Source of the DNA: Huiozyma naganishii CBS 8797
Taxonomy: Eukaryota > Ascomycota > Saccharomycetes > Saccharomycetales > Saccharomycetaceae
Reading direction: 5' to 3'
Assembly (NCBI RefSeq): GCF_000348985.1
Contig: NC_035924.1
Coordinates: forward strand, 1,054,001 to 1,118,000
DNA length: 64,000 bases
A program made the position numbers and the translations under genes. Below are positions 37,851 to 48,161 of this stretch, one piece after another (positions within the stretch are counted from its first letter, which is position 1; each line of letters starts with the position of its first letter). The notes below the pieces were generated by a model that ran no database searches, was not told the DNA's origin, and saw only the letters and a list, made by a program, of their open reading frames with translations.

Positions 37851-39374
37851 TCAGGGGAGCTGCTTCTTCTTCTTCTTCTTCTTCTTCTTGGGGTTCTTCT
37901 TCGCAGGATCTGTGATGCCCGGTGTAGGTTGTATAACGACAGCTCCATCCCTCTCCTCCTCCGTCGCGTCCTTAAACTTGTTCTGCGTGTCGAGGTAAAA
38001 CATGATATCGCGGAGTTGCTCCTCGACGTCGGTCTTCTCCGCCCGCAAGGTCTCTCGGGACTTCTCCAGGGACTCGTTCTGCTTCGTTAGGTGCGTGACG
38101 TTTTCTTGAAGCCCGCGGACGAGCAATTTGGTCTCCCCGCGCTCTTTATCCATCTCAAAGGTCGCCCGGTCGAGTCTTTCCGCCAATTTCTTGACTTGTG
38201 CTTGCATATCCGCGAGTGCGCCCGCGGGGGCACCTACGCTCCTTTCCTCAGCGCACTGTGCAAGTTTTCCCTCGTAGTACTCTCGCTGCGACTCCAGCTG
38301 CGAGATGAGCACCTGGACGTACTCGAGGTGGTACTCCTTGTTTCTCAGGAAGTTCTCCGCCAAGTCCAGGTCCTTTCCCTGGTGGTCCTCTGCGGGCGTG
38401 TTCCTCGCAAGGTTGTCCCCCGCAAGGTTGTCCCCCTGCACCGCTGCCGCGTCATTCCCGCTGACCTCGACAAGCTTCCCGTCGACCTCGTTCTGGACGA
38501 TCCGGTGCACGTAGTTATCGCCGGCGTAGTCCCAGACCCGCTGCGTCTTGATGTCCATTGCAAAACAGTGCGAGGTCTCCTCGTAGTGCTGTATGGCGTG
38601 CTTGGAGTTGTACCTCCCGCACCCGGTGTTCCCGCAGACGAGACATATCCATAGGTTGTCCGCGGCACCGCACGTGTGGCACTTTGGTGTCCCTCGGGAA
38701 GTCCGCATCAGCGTGTCCCTGCTGAGTCGGAAGCTGGAGTACCGACACACAGGACACTTTGAATTCTTCCACCTGTTGAGACACTGGCAGTGGAAAGTGT
38801 GTTGGCAGGGAATGGTGATGAGCCCTGTCGTTTCGGAGTCCATCCTCTCGAGGCACACCGGGCACGCGGGCAACTCCACGAGGCGCCCCCCTGGTTTCTC
38901 CAGCTGCGTGAACGGGTCAGTCAGCAAGTAGGGCAGCCTTTCGTCGTCGTCTGTCAGGTCGAACAGTCTCTCTTGAAAGACCACCTCCTTTATGAACACC
39001 ACATGACACTTCTCTGGGTCCATCTTGCTGAAACTCTTGCCGTTGAAGTCCTCTTTAAACCTCTTTGCGTTCATCGGATCCTTGAACTTCATCAGCACCA
39101 TGAAGTTGAACCCGACACCTTCGTCGTGGTTCTGCAAGATCCGGAAGTTGCTGATCTGGTTATTGACGATCTCGTCGCCTATATAAAAGTGTAGCAGGTC
39201 GTGTACGGTGAAGTAGGTCGGCACGAACAAGATGCTGACCATTGTATCGTCCCCCGGCACCGTCACAGTGGATTGTTCCCCAGCAGGGGTGGTAACTTCC
39301 CCCCGCAATTTAAACAACCGGATGATCCCATGGCCCATGTACTCCGACACGACTGTATCGTTCTCTCTGTTCAT
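37851..39374 (-). CDS. ETP1: BRAP2-like RING/ZnF-UBP protein Etp1, 5' end uncertain
   Basis: 507 residues from the first ATG of the main frame (MNRENDT); S. cerevisiae Etp1 has 585. Etp1 is a homologue of human BRAP2 and is needed for growth on ethanol. An RRM-like N-terminal domain (VSILFVPTYFTVHDLLHFY) is followed by a RING finger (CPVCLERMDSETTG...CPVCRY), a UBP-type zinc finger (CHTCGAADNLWICLVCGNTGCGRY) cited in part, a long coiled coil and a poly-Lys tail. Protein-like sequence continues upstream in the same frame to about 39480 without an ATG (DWRVQPYSIIAYTP). An ATG-led segment starting at 39577 (MDTAYVVVVELD) is in another frame. The full gene probably begins at 39577, with a frame break between. 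The true start therefore remains open. Confidence 0.88.
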   Translation of the reverse strand: MNRENDTVVSEYMGHGIIRLFKLRGEVTTPAGEQSTVTVPGDDTMVSILFVPTYFTVHDLLHFYIGDEIVNNQISNFRILQNHDEGVGFNFMVLMKFKDPMNAKRFKEDFNGKSFSKMDPEKCHVVFIKEVVFQERLFDLTDDDERLPYLLTDPFTQLEKPGGRLVELPACPVCLERMDSETTGLITIPCQHTFHCQCLNRWKNSKCPVCRYSSFRLSRDTLMRTSRGTPKCHTCGAADNLWICLVCGNTGCGRYNSKHAIQHYEETSHCFAMDIKTQRVWDYAGDNYVHRIVQNEVDGKLVEVSGNDAAAVQGDNLAGDNLARNTPAEDHQGKDLDLAENFLRNKEYHLEYVQVLISQLESQREYYEGKLAQCAEERSVGAPAGALADMQAQVKKLAERLDRATFEMDKERGETKLLVRGLQENVTHLTKQNESLEKSRETLRAEKTDVEEQLRDIMFYLDTQNKFKDATEEERDGAVVIQPTPGITDPAKKNPKKKKKKKKKQLP

Positions 39375-39577
39375 CTTAGCCGCCGGTGTATATGCAATGA
39401 TTGAATACGGCTGAACACGCCAGTCTCTAAACTCCAGCTTCTCTGTATCGTTCTCCCGATGATAAGGAACACTCCCAAACGGTGTACCAGCACGTAAAAC
39501 CCAGCAGCAGCAGCAGCAGTAACACAACAGGATCCACGACTGTCCAACTCAACGACAACAACGTACGCTGTGTCCAT

Positions 39578-40384
39578 CACCTCCCAGCCGGTCAAACAGC
39601 CAGATCAAACAGGCCGTCCTCCCCAAAGAACCGCTGTCCCCCATCTTAGAATCTCTTTAAAGCCCAAAAATATTGAGAAGAGACCACTGCGTCATTCGTT
39701 AACGGTGACACGCCCGCGGCTGGCAACTCCTACATGGTACCAACGGAAAGGTCTACTACACCTCTTAAGTACTCGCCCAATGGCCTGCCCCATGCACTCT
39801 CGCACGGCTCGCTCAGCATCCTCCAGGGCATTGCTACGGAATCACTAAGTAAAAATGGCATACTAAAAAGACCATAGAAACGGCAACCCCAGGACACACC
39901 AGTTGACTACTGACAGCTACCAACACTACGATCCGTCGCTGCTGCTGCTGCTGTTGATGGTCGGTGCCTGGTCGGTGGTCTGGTCCGTCGTCCTGGGTCC
40001 ACGGCACCCCAGGGTGTTTCCTAATGCGGTATGTTCCACCGGGCACGACACCCATCGCAACAGGGCAAGGGCTCGAGGGCGGAGGCTCCAGGGCTCCAGG
40101 GACCCGTCGCAACACTCGTCCACGGCTGCCACTCGTTCACAGCCGCGACACACGAACGTCCAACGGTCGATGCCTCTGCGCTCTCTTTTGGTGACTCTTT
40201 TGATATCTCGAAGACTACTAACTGCTAGTTACAAAACTGTTCAGCTGGTGGGGACAGGAGTGCATAAGACTGCAGTCGACCTCCTGTTAGTGAGGTAGAC
40301 AGTGAGCAAGCCGTTTCTCTTTCCCCAGGTTAGGTTTGGTCGTGCAGTTATATCTCTAGTTGTCTCGTACGCAAATTCTTTAGT
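39578..40384. other. Divergent ETP1/YHL008C-type promoter region
   Basis: 807 bp without a plausible gene. It holds a short GCT-type triplet run near 39935-39955 and several C/G-rich stretches. No tRNA or mobile element is seen. Confidence 0.5.
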
Positions 40385-42475
40385 ATGGTGGACGACACCT
40401 ACTACATCACACCGCATGAGACGGCGCTGGCGACGGTCGCCACGGCGATGAGAAGGCTCGACTCAAGCTCGTGACTCTGGCTATCAACTCCGTCGTGGGT
40501 GGGTTTCGTCTTCAGCGCAGGCTCGATGCTCTACATCTCGTTCCACCAGGAATCACCTCCCAGCGTCGCAGGGTCCCAGGCAAGCATGGCCAACTTCCTC
40601 AACGGTGTGCCCTTCGGGATATGCCTCTTCTACGTCGTCATTACGGGTGCAGACCTCTTCAACTCCAACATCCTCTTCTTCACAGTCGGATGGCTCAGAA
40701 ACGCAGTGACCATCTACGACCTCCTGATTTCCTGGTTCGTCAGCCTCATCGGGAACTTCGCGGGCTCTCTGTTCATGTCCTACGTCCTCGTGCACCTCTC
40801 AGGGATAGGACACCACTGGAAAGACGTCTCAGTCACTCTGGGGGACAGCAAAGTGGCATCCTCCTTCATACAGACTTTCTTGAAGGGTATCGGTGGGAAC
40901 TTCTTTGTCTGCCTCGCGATCTACTTGCAGTTGATGGCCAAACCCATCCACGTGAAGCTCTTCCTCATCATCCTGCCCATCTTCACCTTCTGCGGGATAG
41001 GGTTCACGCACACGGTCGCGGACATGGGCATCATGTACGTCAGCATGCTCAACGGGGCAAACGTCTCAGTAGGGAAGTACATTTGGAAACTGCTCATCCC
41101 GGCGACACTAGGGAACATTGTTGGTGGGTTCGCGTTCAGCTTCATCATCCCATTCTACCTGCACCTGTACGTCGTGGAACAGGACAGAAAGGAACTGTCC
41201 CTGCCAGAATACGAGGCCAGGGACGAGCAGCCAGAGTTGAACATGGACTCCAGAGTCGTAAGGATCCCTGCACGGGAGCAGGAGGAATTCGACGACGCAA
41301 GCGACGAGGACGAGATCAGCGAAAAGCTGGACGAGGAAAGCGGCAGCAACGCGTCCAAGATCGCAGTGAAACACATATCAACACACGACGACGACGACGC
41401 GACGGGGTCCATAAGGACACCAACCGCAGCAGACAACGGCTCGTCCATGTCCAACGTCGCCGCGTCGTTCTACTCCGATAACGGAACTTATTCTACGGGG
41501 ACACCGGAACCGTTCCACCCGGGTAGAGAACCAGAGGGCAAGACTGTAGGGAGGTCCAAATCGGATACGTCAACGGGAGAACTACTCAGGAGATGGACCA
41601 CCAAAAATAAGAGGGGGAAAGTCCACATCCGCTCGCCGCCAGGCGTTTTCCCAGTGAGAGGTATGGGTACCCCGCTGCTGAAGGAACGTACTATTGAGGA
41701 CCCGACTATCGATGAAGATTTGCTCGACGACACCGGTGTATCCAAGGCCTCGAGTAGTAAATCCTCTAGTGGCCTCAGGGACTCAAACATCCTGAAAAAA
41801 GTGAACACCATATCAATAGGATCGCATGGCCGCGAAAAGGCTAGATTATTAAACCGTATCAAGACTATGGAGAGAGCGAAACAGAACGATTACACAATGA
41901 GCGGCCGATATAACGTCCTGGAGAAAAAACCGAGCGCACAGTTGGGGAGAACGTTAACCAAGATCATGACACACAGGGGCAAATACGATTTGAACTCGGC
42001 AGACCATGAAGGCCAATTGCCCAGGACGAATCAGGACGTCGGTATAACGAGTCGATCAGAGTTTTCTGGCTCGGACACAAAACAACCACAGGGAAAACGG
42101 AGTGGTCTTTTCAAGGTTTTCACCAAACAGTTCGAAAGATCCAACAAAGCTGATTCTGGAATTTCCGTCGATGATCGGTTGAGAAGTTTGGGGATTAGCC
42201 CCAGGGTGGCCACGATGGCAAACAACACAGCAGGTGTCGAAAATTTCTCCAACATACACACCCCTCCAAGGAGGGCTCGGACAAGATCGCACTCCGGGTC
42301 ACCACAAAGTAACAACCATTCGTCTGTGAGGACGACGCGCCCATCTCGAACATCTGTTGCGGTATCTGCCGTAAACTCCCTTCCTGCATCCGCCATACAG
42401 TCCATTGCATCACGAGGCTCCTCGGGTTCTACTCATGGAACACCTTACAATGTGACCCCTGCAGTGACCCGGTAG
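40385..42475 (+). CDS. Formate/nitrite transporter-family protein (YHL008C type) with two compensating frameshifts
   Basis: About 696 codons; S. cerevisiae YHL008C has 627 residues. The family moves small anions through a six-span pore. The ATG at 40385 gives MVDDTYYITPHETALATVAT, matching the yeast start, but this frame meets TGA at 40472-40474. The next conserved stretch (KLVTLAINSVVGG) is in the neighbouring frame from about 40453 to 40504. From 40502 the original frame resumes (FVFSAGSML) and stays open to the stop. Spans, the signature ILFFTVGWLRNAVTIYDL and NGANVSVGKYIWKLLIP, and the LPEYEARDEQPELNMDSRVVRIP-type junction to a long Ser-rich tail are intact. It may be a sequencing artefact, a very young pseudogene or a functional altered allele. 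The gene's orientation relative to YAP3 differs from S. cerevisiae. Confidence 0.85.
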
Positions 42476-42584
42476 AGCATTGTTACTCGACTGATTAGGC
42501 GGCTATACAACGGTACGTATAAAGAGAAAAACCTCCAAAGTTTTGTTTGTAAATACTCGTTCTTACACATTAAGTACATATAAC

Positions 42585-43721
42585 TCAATCAATGGCGGCT
42601 TTTTCCACCAGCATATCTATTAGATTTCTTGCGTATGCGGGGCCATGTTCATCGCAAACTTCTTCACCCTTCAGACTGTTCATCACGTAGGAGACGTCGA
42701 AATCTTTATCCTCGGATAGTTTCGACAGATACTCCCACGTCGCCGGCACCGTCAGGAGCCTCCTTCCAAACTCATCCGTGTACTCCGTGTTCTGCTTGAT
42801 TAGGTAGTTCGCAGGGGCACTGCCGTTTTCTTCTGCGTTTGGTTTGTTGAGATTACGGATGAACTTGTTCTTGACCGTGTTTGCAACCATCTCTTCATAG
42901 AATTCGTCCTCCGTGGGGAAAGAGAAATTAGAGTGGGCTGGTTCATCCACGGCCATCGAATCCTGGTTCCACGTACTGCTATTATTGGTTGGCGCGGTGT
43001 TCCCGTTGGGACTCAGAGGTATAGCGCCCTTCTGTAAAAGAACTTTATTTTCGAGCATAATCTCCGCGTTGAGCTTCTTTAACTTTCCGATTTCCAACAT
43101 CAAGTCATGCCTGCTGTTTTCACTCTCCGCAAGCTTCTCCTCCAATTCCTTAAGCCGCGCCTCTTTACGTTCCCTGAAGGCCTTTTGCGCGGCCCTGTTC
43201 TGCGCCTTTTTCCGTGCTTTGTTCACCTCCTCTGATACATGGCCGCCGCCCTCGTGCTGAGACATCAACCCGTTGAGTTGCGACCCATTATTCGTATTCT
43301 GGAACACCACATAGTCCTTGGGTGGCCCGCTACTGTCCTTGTGGTCCGTATTCATATAAAGCGGTGCACCTGGAGGCGATATTCGGTTGTCCGTAGGGGT
43401 ACTATACGCCTGGTTGCTTCCACTACTGCCGGAATCCTCCATGTTTCCAACGCGCATATTTGGCGATATCTTACCGTTAATCATCCCATTTGATGGAGCC
43501 CCAATATCATAGTTGTACCGCTGCTGGTTCTGGCCCAAGCAGTATTGCGCGGGGTAGGGTGCCGTCTGCGCGGGGGTCTCTGGGAGGGGATAGGGCTTGG
43601 CGGAAGGATGGTTCGGAATATTAACTCGTCCCTGCTGTAACCCCTGCTGTGACTGCGGTAACATCATGTCGATGTTTCCAAACGTAGAGGGTTCCGGTGG
43701 TGACAAACCTCTAAAGTCCAT
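42585..43721 (-). CDS. YAP3: AP-1-like bZIP transcription factor Yap3
   Basis: 378 residues, against 330 in S. cerevisiae. The bZIP domain has the fungal Yap-type basic region at about residues 168-187 (KKAQNRAAQKAFRERKEARL), followed by a leucine zipper to about 230. A C-terminal cysteine motif (GEEVCDEHGPAYARNLIDML) matches the single-Cys c-CRD of Yap factors. The N-terminal 160 residues are Pro/Gln/Asn-rich. Yap3 is a poorly understood member of the stress-responsive Yap group. The upstream region carries TCACGTGA (44003-44010) and three GATGAG units (44033-44056). Confidence 0.93.
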   Translation of the reverse strand: MDFRGLSPPEPSTFGNIDMMLPQSQQGLQQGRVNIPNHPSAKPYPLPETPAQTAPYPAQYCLGQNQQRYNYDIGAPSNGMINGKISPNMRVGNMEDSGSSGSNQAYSTPTDNRISPPGAPLYMNTDHKDSSGPPKDYVVFQNTNNGSQLNGLMSQHEGGGHVSEEVNKARKKAQNRAAQKAFRERKEARLKELEEKLAESENSRHDLMLEIGKLKKLNAEIMLENKVLLQKGAIPLSPNGNTAPTNNSSTWNQDSMAVDEPAHSNFSFPTEDEFYEEMVANTVKNKFIRNLNKPNAEENGSAPANYLIKQNTEYTDEFGRRLLTVPATWEYLSKLSEDKDFDVSYVMNSLKGEEVCDEHGPAYARNLIDMLVEKAAID

Positions 43722-44032
43722 CGTTATGTAATTTTGATCTTTCGAGATTGTTAGTTTGGGTTAAGGTTAGGGTACGTTGTAAAGCAAGAACCCTCTCTCG
43801 GATATTGAAGCTTGTTTTCTCTTTTACTTAACAGAACCTTTCTTTCACACTAATATACACAAACCACGTCGACTCTGTAGTCCTTGTAACGCTTAAATAG
43901 TCCTTTGGCATCTAACTTGCCCACATCGTGGCAGCATCCGTCTCAACCTTTCGTTCCTTCCTTCTTTGCTTTTTTTTTGCGTCAGAGAAACAAAATTAAA
44001 TATCACGTGAGGGCGAAGTTGGCCCTGAAGGT

Positions 44033-44056
44033 GATGAGTTGATGAGTTGATGAGGT
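44033..44056 (+). repeat. Tandem GATGAGTT repeat upstream of YAP3
   Basis: GATGAGTT twice, then GATGAGGT, in exact 8-bp phase. It lies about 310 bp upstream of YAP3, just after the palindrome TCACGTGA at 44003-44010, a Cbf1/Pho4-type E-box. The E-box has no AT-rich stretch after it, so this is not a centromere. Confidence 0.7.
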
Positions 44057-45534
44057 GCTAAGCTTAACGGTAAAGTCTATGGGTCCACCTTGTGAATTGG
44101 GCAGTAGTGGAATTCTTATTTCTGTATAACCGTAAAAATTTGTAGTATTAAATCGATCCCTAAAGATGTCGGAATTCCGCAGATGAATACAGAAATGCGG
44201 TAAGAAGTAAAATTAGAGACGCTACAATTGAGGTAGTGGTCTCGCCAGCTGTCATTCACGCGTTTTTACGCAGATTCGGTAGTAACGCGTAAAATGAAAG
44301 CTAACACAAGCCAAAACATTTCCTCTTTGGTTAGGAATAGCCGAATAGGAAAAGTTTTGCATCGTGGACGAAGTGGTTTATTCATCTCAGAATTAACCAT
44401 ATAAAAGCACACAATATAGCTCGTTTCTCTCGAAGAATTTTAGCAAGATTAATATTTAATTTTGTATTTTATTTAGAGGTTTCTTTCTCACTACGGGGAG
44501 GGCAAGAATTCCTATAATACAGGTTAAACAACTACATCCTGAGATGTTTTGGTCCAGAGGAACAACCAACAACAAGCTAAGATCCTTCGAGAGCTTCGAG
44601 CAAAAGATATATGTGACGTTTTGAATTTGGGTGTGGAGAGGTTCCCGTGTCTGCTACGCTGTGGAGGAGGGGGTAAGTTTGAATACCCGAGGTACGTTAC
44701 TGCAACTTCTTTGTCCCAGCTTGCTTTTAGAGCAGCTTATCAAACTTTAGGAGGCTAGAAAACTTGTTCCGGAATTATGCAATGTTGATAAAAAATATAG
44801 GCTGATCGGGTGTGTTCTTGCTTCCATCTCACCACATACAAGCTATTGCAGAAGATACAACTCGGTACCATTGCGTTTCAATCGGTAGGGAATAGGGCAG
44901 AGATTCCTTGGACCTGTTACCTACAAAAACTGATATACTCTGTCTCCAGGATGCAAAACTCAATTGCACAACCAAAGTAATCAAATAATTTGAGTGTTAC
45001 TCCTCTGGTAAATATCTTCTCTTCGGATGAATTATCTCTAAAATGTCATTTGAATATACAACTCTGAAATGGAAGATTGAATTGACCAAGTGGGGTACGC
45101 AACGTACAATCCTTCAATTTAGTATGAACCGTAGCAGGAGGGAGTTATTCAGTGAACGGTTCCCAAAGACTTGCAGACAAATCACTCTATCTTATTTAAG
45201 TTAACATTTCACATTCTGTGCTGTTTTGAGAAAGACCGGCATTCTTAGTTTGCCCTGAGTACATTTAGTAGACGATATCTTGGGAGTTTATAAGCGTTCC
45301 CAATAGGGTTTCTCATGCAACGTATCGAGGTTAGCCTTAATATGTTGGAGATACGGTAATTATCGCACTTGCATCAGTGACTCTGTGATAAGGTAGAGTC
45401 ACGTTTTATTCTGGTACATTCTTCTTAATTATTAATTTCTTTGTAAATTATTGTTTTGAAGAGAGTAGCAATTCTTTAAAATAGGAAAAACCCTTACAAG
45501 AAAATAAACAGAAAAAGATAACGTCATCGAGCAA
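44057..45534. other. Gene-free AT-rich stretch with decayed repeat remnants
   Basis: No intact gene. A 69-codon open frame (44549-44758) has no recognisable match. A stretch around 44655-44700 (ACGCTGTGGAGGAGGGGGTA) recurs in diverged form around 45906-45925, suggesting old repeat copies. A TATA-like box near 44400 might belong to a decayed LTR. Confidence 0.5.
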
Positions 45535-45744
45535 GTGCTGGAAGCTAAGAAGGATGCTGCACTATGCATGTTTGAGGTGTGGCAGGGTTTTCCAGCAGAC
45601 GGTCACTGCCGAGCGCCAGAAGCTCTTCCCCCGTATACGCATTATATAGGAGAGCTACATAAACTGTCGATGAATTGTTTTCACCTTTTATTTGACGATA
45701 AGCAATGTAACATTGTACAAAAGGCGGATTTCCAATATCCAACA
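45535..45744 (-). repeat. Left copy of inverted repeat, Ty-like LTR tip plus 196-bp unit
   Basis: Read on the minus strand, it begins with an LTR-like tip TGTTGGATATTGGAAAT and runs directly into a roughly 196-bp unit that is almost identical (about two differences) to 46645-46840 on the plus strand. The middle of the LTR is missing, joined at a 2-bp TC overlap. The encoded peptide (PPFVQCYIAYRQIKGE) is unrecognised. Confidence 0.8.
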
Positions 45745-45949
45745 AAGGGAACATAGACAGCTTTCAGGGTCACGAGAAAATTGTATATGCCTCTGTTTGT
45801 TTGTTTGTTTTGGTTTCTTCGATGTTTGCTGGGGTCGATACAAACTAATTACATTTTCGTGTTTTTTCTCGTTCGTTTGATTTTTACAAGTTGATCGGGA
45901 TCAATTACGCTGTAGAGGTGGGGGTAAGCTCTGAGTACTACTGGTACAG

Positions 45950-46264
45950 TTCCCTTAAGATTTCAAAAAAAAAATTGCCAAGGTGACGCCAGTAAAGTAG
46001 TTCTCTGTCAACTTGAAGGTGAAATTCTACTATGAGTAGAGCGGTATCGCGGCAATGTATGTGGTGCCCTCTTGTCCCCTTGTAAAGTTGTAAAGTAGCA
46101 ATCACTTCTAAGGTTGTTCGATTACAATCTAGCAATAAAGTATTTTGGCAAAGAGAACTCTGGATATACTCTACCATCTGTAGTACTATTGCAAAAAGGA
46201 TATATACTCTTGCCCAAATCCGAACACGCTGGCAGTACTCTACATGTAGACCAGTAACTGACAT
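45950..46264 (-). pseudogene. Possible remnant of Ty/copia-type reverse transcriptase-RNase H end
   Basis: A roughly 105-codon open stretch on the minus strand contains LDCNRTTLEVIAT followed by KGTRGHHIHCRD, which resembles the copia RNase H pattern (CDNxxA...RTKHI..RY), and ends in a segment like the usual ILTK/IL-REL terminus. It lies about 200 bp upstream, in its own direction, of the LTR tip at 45744, where a 3' LTR would be expected. Similarity is weak and the fragment is not functional. Confidence 0.4.
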
Positions 46265-46267
46265 CTT

Positions 46268-46643
46268 ACTGTTGGATATTGGAAATCTGCTGGATATAGA
46301 AAATGACTATGATAAGGATGATAAGATATCATCATAGGCATAAACAGGACACACACTTGATAAAAGACACAAACGTTAACAAGACAAATAATGCTGCCAC
46401 AAGTGTTAAAGTATCCACCACAGTGAGAAAGTGAAGAGCCACACCATTGACTCTGAGCAAACTTTCACATATATAAAGCCTAGCTACCTCGAATGAATTG
46501 ATCCTTCTATCTGTTACAATACAGAAGAGATCATCGAACCATATACTTATATATTAAGTATACACCAGAAGTCATACCTGAACTAAAACATCTATTTACT
46601 CTACTACAATGAATAGCCACGGCGAACAATACCCTATTCAACA
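46268..46643 (+). mobile_element. Ty-like LTR, about 376 bp
   Basis: It begins TGTTGGATATTGG and ends ATTCAACA, giving the TGTTG...CAACA ends of Ty LTRs. A TATA box (CATATATAAAGC, near 46472) sits in the promoter position. As in Ty1, a short ATG frame (46609) begins before the LTR end. No target duplication or primer-binding site was seen. Confidence 0.6.
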
Positions 46644-46644
46644 A

Positions 46645-46840
46645 AGTCCGCCTTTTGTACAATGTTACATTGCTTATCGTCAAATAAAAGGTGAAAACAA
46701 TTCATCGACAGTTTATGTAGCTCTCCTATATAATGCGTATACGGGGGAAGAGCTTCTGGCGCTCGGCAGTGACCGTCTGCTGGAAAACCCTGCCACACCT
46801 CAAACATGCGTAGTGCAGCATCCTTCTTAGCTTCTAGCAC
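46645..46840 (+). repeat. Right copy of inverted repeat, following the LTR
   Basis: About 196 bp, inverted relative to 45535-45730 with about two differences. Together with the LTR end it encodes a 73-residue peptide (46609-46830) starting MNSHGEQYPIQQSPPF. It could be the start of a Gag-like protein, but I cannot match it. Confidence 0.75.
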
Positions 46841-48161
46841 CCTTACGCTGCACCCCGGAATGTGTAACTGCGTCTACCCTCCCTCCCTTTTGGGACACCT
46901 GCCCTGACGGAAATAGATCAATCTCCGTCCAGTTCAGAAACAGTGGAGGGGAAGCGAGGACGATGGTAGCGGACCTTAAAGGAACTCATCAAAAAAAGAA
47001 AATGACGTAAAGCACAAAAATAGCTTCTACAGTGCACCTACAAGCAAGTATGTAGAGACAGATTCTGCGTATGCATCCGCGTCTGAGAAGGCAAGGGTTG
47101 ACCATAGGAGCAAGCAAGAAAACAAACAAACAAAGAAGCAAACAAACGAAACGAACGACTACTATGGTGGAGATGCAGTAGCATCTCTCGATGTACTCAC
47201 GATGAACTTAGCTGATTATTTTCTCTTGATTCAATGAGACACCATTAGTGACAAAAATAGAAAAAGGGAAGCAAAACTCCCTTTGACCTTCCTAAAATGG
47301 AATAGGGAACACAAAAACAAAAAAAAGAAAGAAAAGAAAGAAAAGAAAGAAAAGAAAGAAGCAGACGAGAATGGTGTAATGTTCCCAAAGGGGAAGCAAT
47401 CATGTCCTAAACGGAAAGGGGAAAGCAAACGAAAGCCCCGCGCACTTTCTTTCCTCCACCCCTTTCTCGAAACAAAACAAACAGAGGATTACCTCTTTTG
47501 GAACAGTCCCTTTCAGAGGCCCCCTACAGAAGACACCGCTCCCCTCCCCCGTATCTAAACTGCGTGCTTTCCCGCTTCCCGATTGGGTAACCTGCTGGGT
47601 ATGCTTTCCCCTATTGATAGAGAGAGTCACCGTTTACTGTTCTAATTATAGCTCCGCGACCGTGCCGTCGCTACTAAGGGAAAAACCATAACAACAGTGT
47701 TATTATGTAACTCGGACGCTCGGGAGAAGAAGATCTCCCGTAAGCGATTAGTTAACTACGTGGGTTCGCATTCTTTCCTGTTTCGGTTCAACGCAAAGAG
47801 GGAGAGGTGCGGGGCGGGAAAGCTATTATTAGCTGTTTCAGTATTGTTTTTTTGTTGTCACTCTTTCAGATTCATTCTCTGTCCGTAACTGTTACCGTAC
47901 TCGCCCCACCCCTCGTCATCCGTATTTGCTGCTGCTGACTGTGTTTTTTCTCGTTGGGTTTTCCCCTTCCAACAAACTTAATTTTAGTTCTTTGGGCAAT
48001 GCACCTCGAAGAAACGAGGGAAATGAACACTATATAAAGCCCTGCTGTTTCTTTCTTTCTTGAGGACATTTCTTCTCATCTACTCTCATTTCTATCTTGA
48101 AATTTCGAAAGAGATCAGACACTCAAAAACTCACAACCGCAAATACCCAATAATAATAAAA
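46841..48161. other. CWP1 upstream region and gene-free DNA
   Basis: No gene seen. An A/G tract of GAAA/GAAAA units lies at 47321-47361. TATA box TATATAAAG lies at 48031-48039, about 125 bp before CWP1, followed by a pyrimidine-rich leader. The region is long for one promoter, in line with a strongly regulated cell-wall gene. Confidence 0.5.

Noticed and set aside
40471..41481. 336-codon frame as a separate gene
   Set aside because: Only its first 13 codons match a protein (part of the YHL008C-type transporter); the rest is the shadow of that gene.
44003..44010. TCACGTGA as centromere element I
   Set aside because: No AT-rich element II and no TTCCGAA-containing element III follow at the needed distance; an E-box for YAP3 is simpler.
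44549..44758. 69-codon frame as a gene
   Set aside because: No recognisable similarity; part of it overlaps a diverged repeat seen again near 45910.
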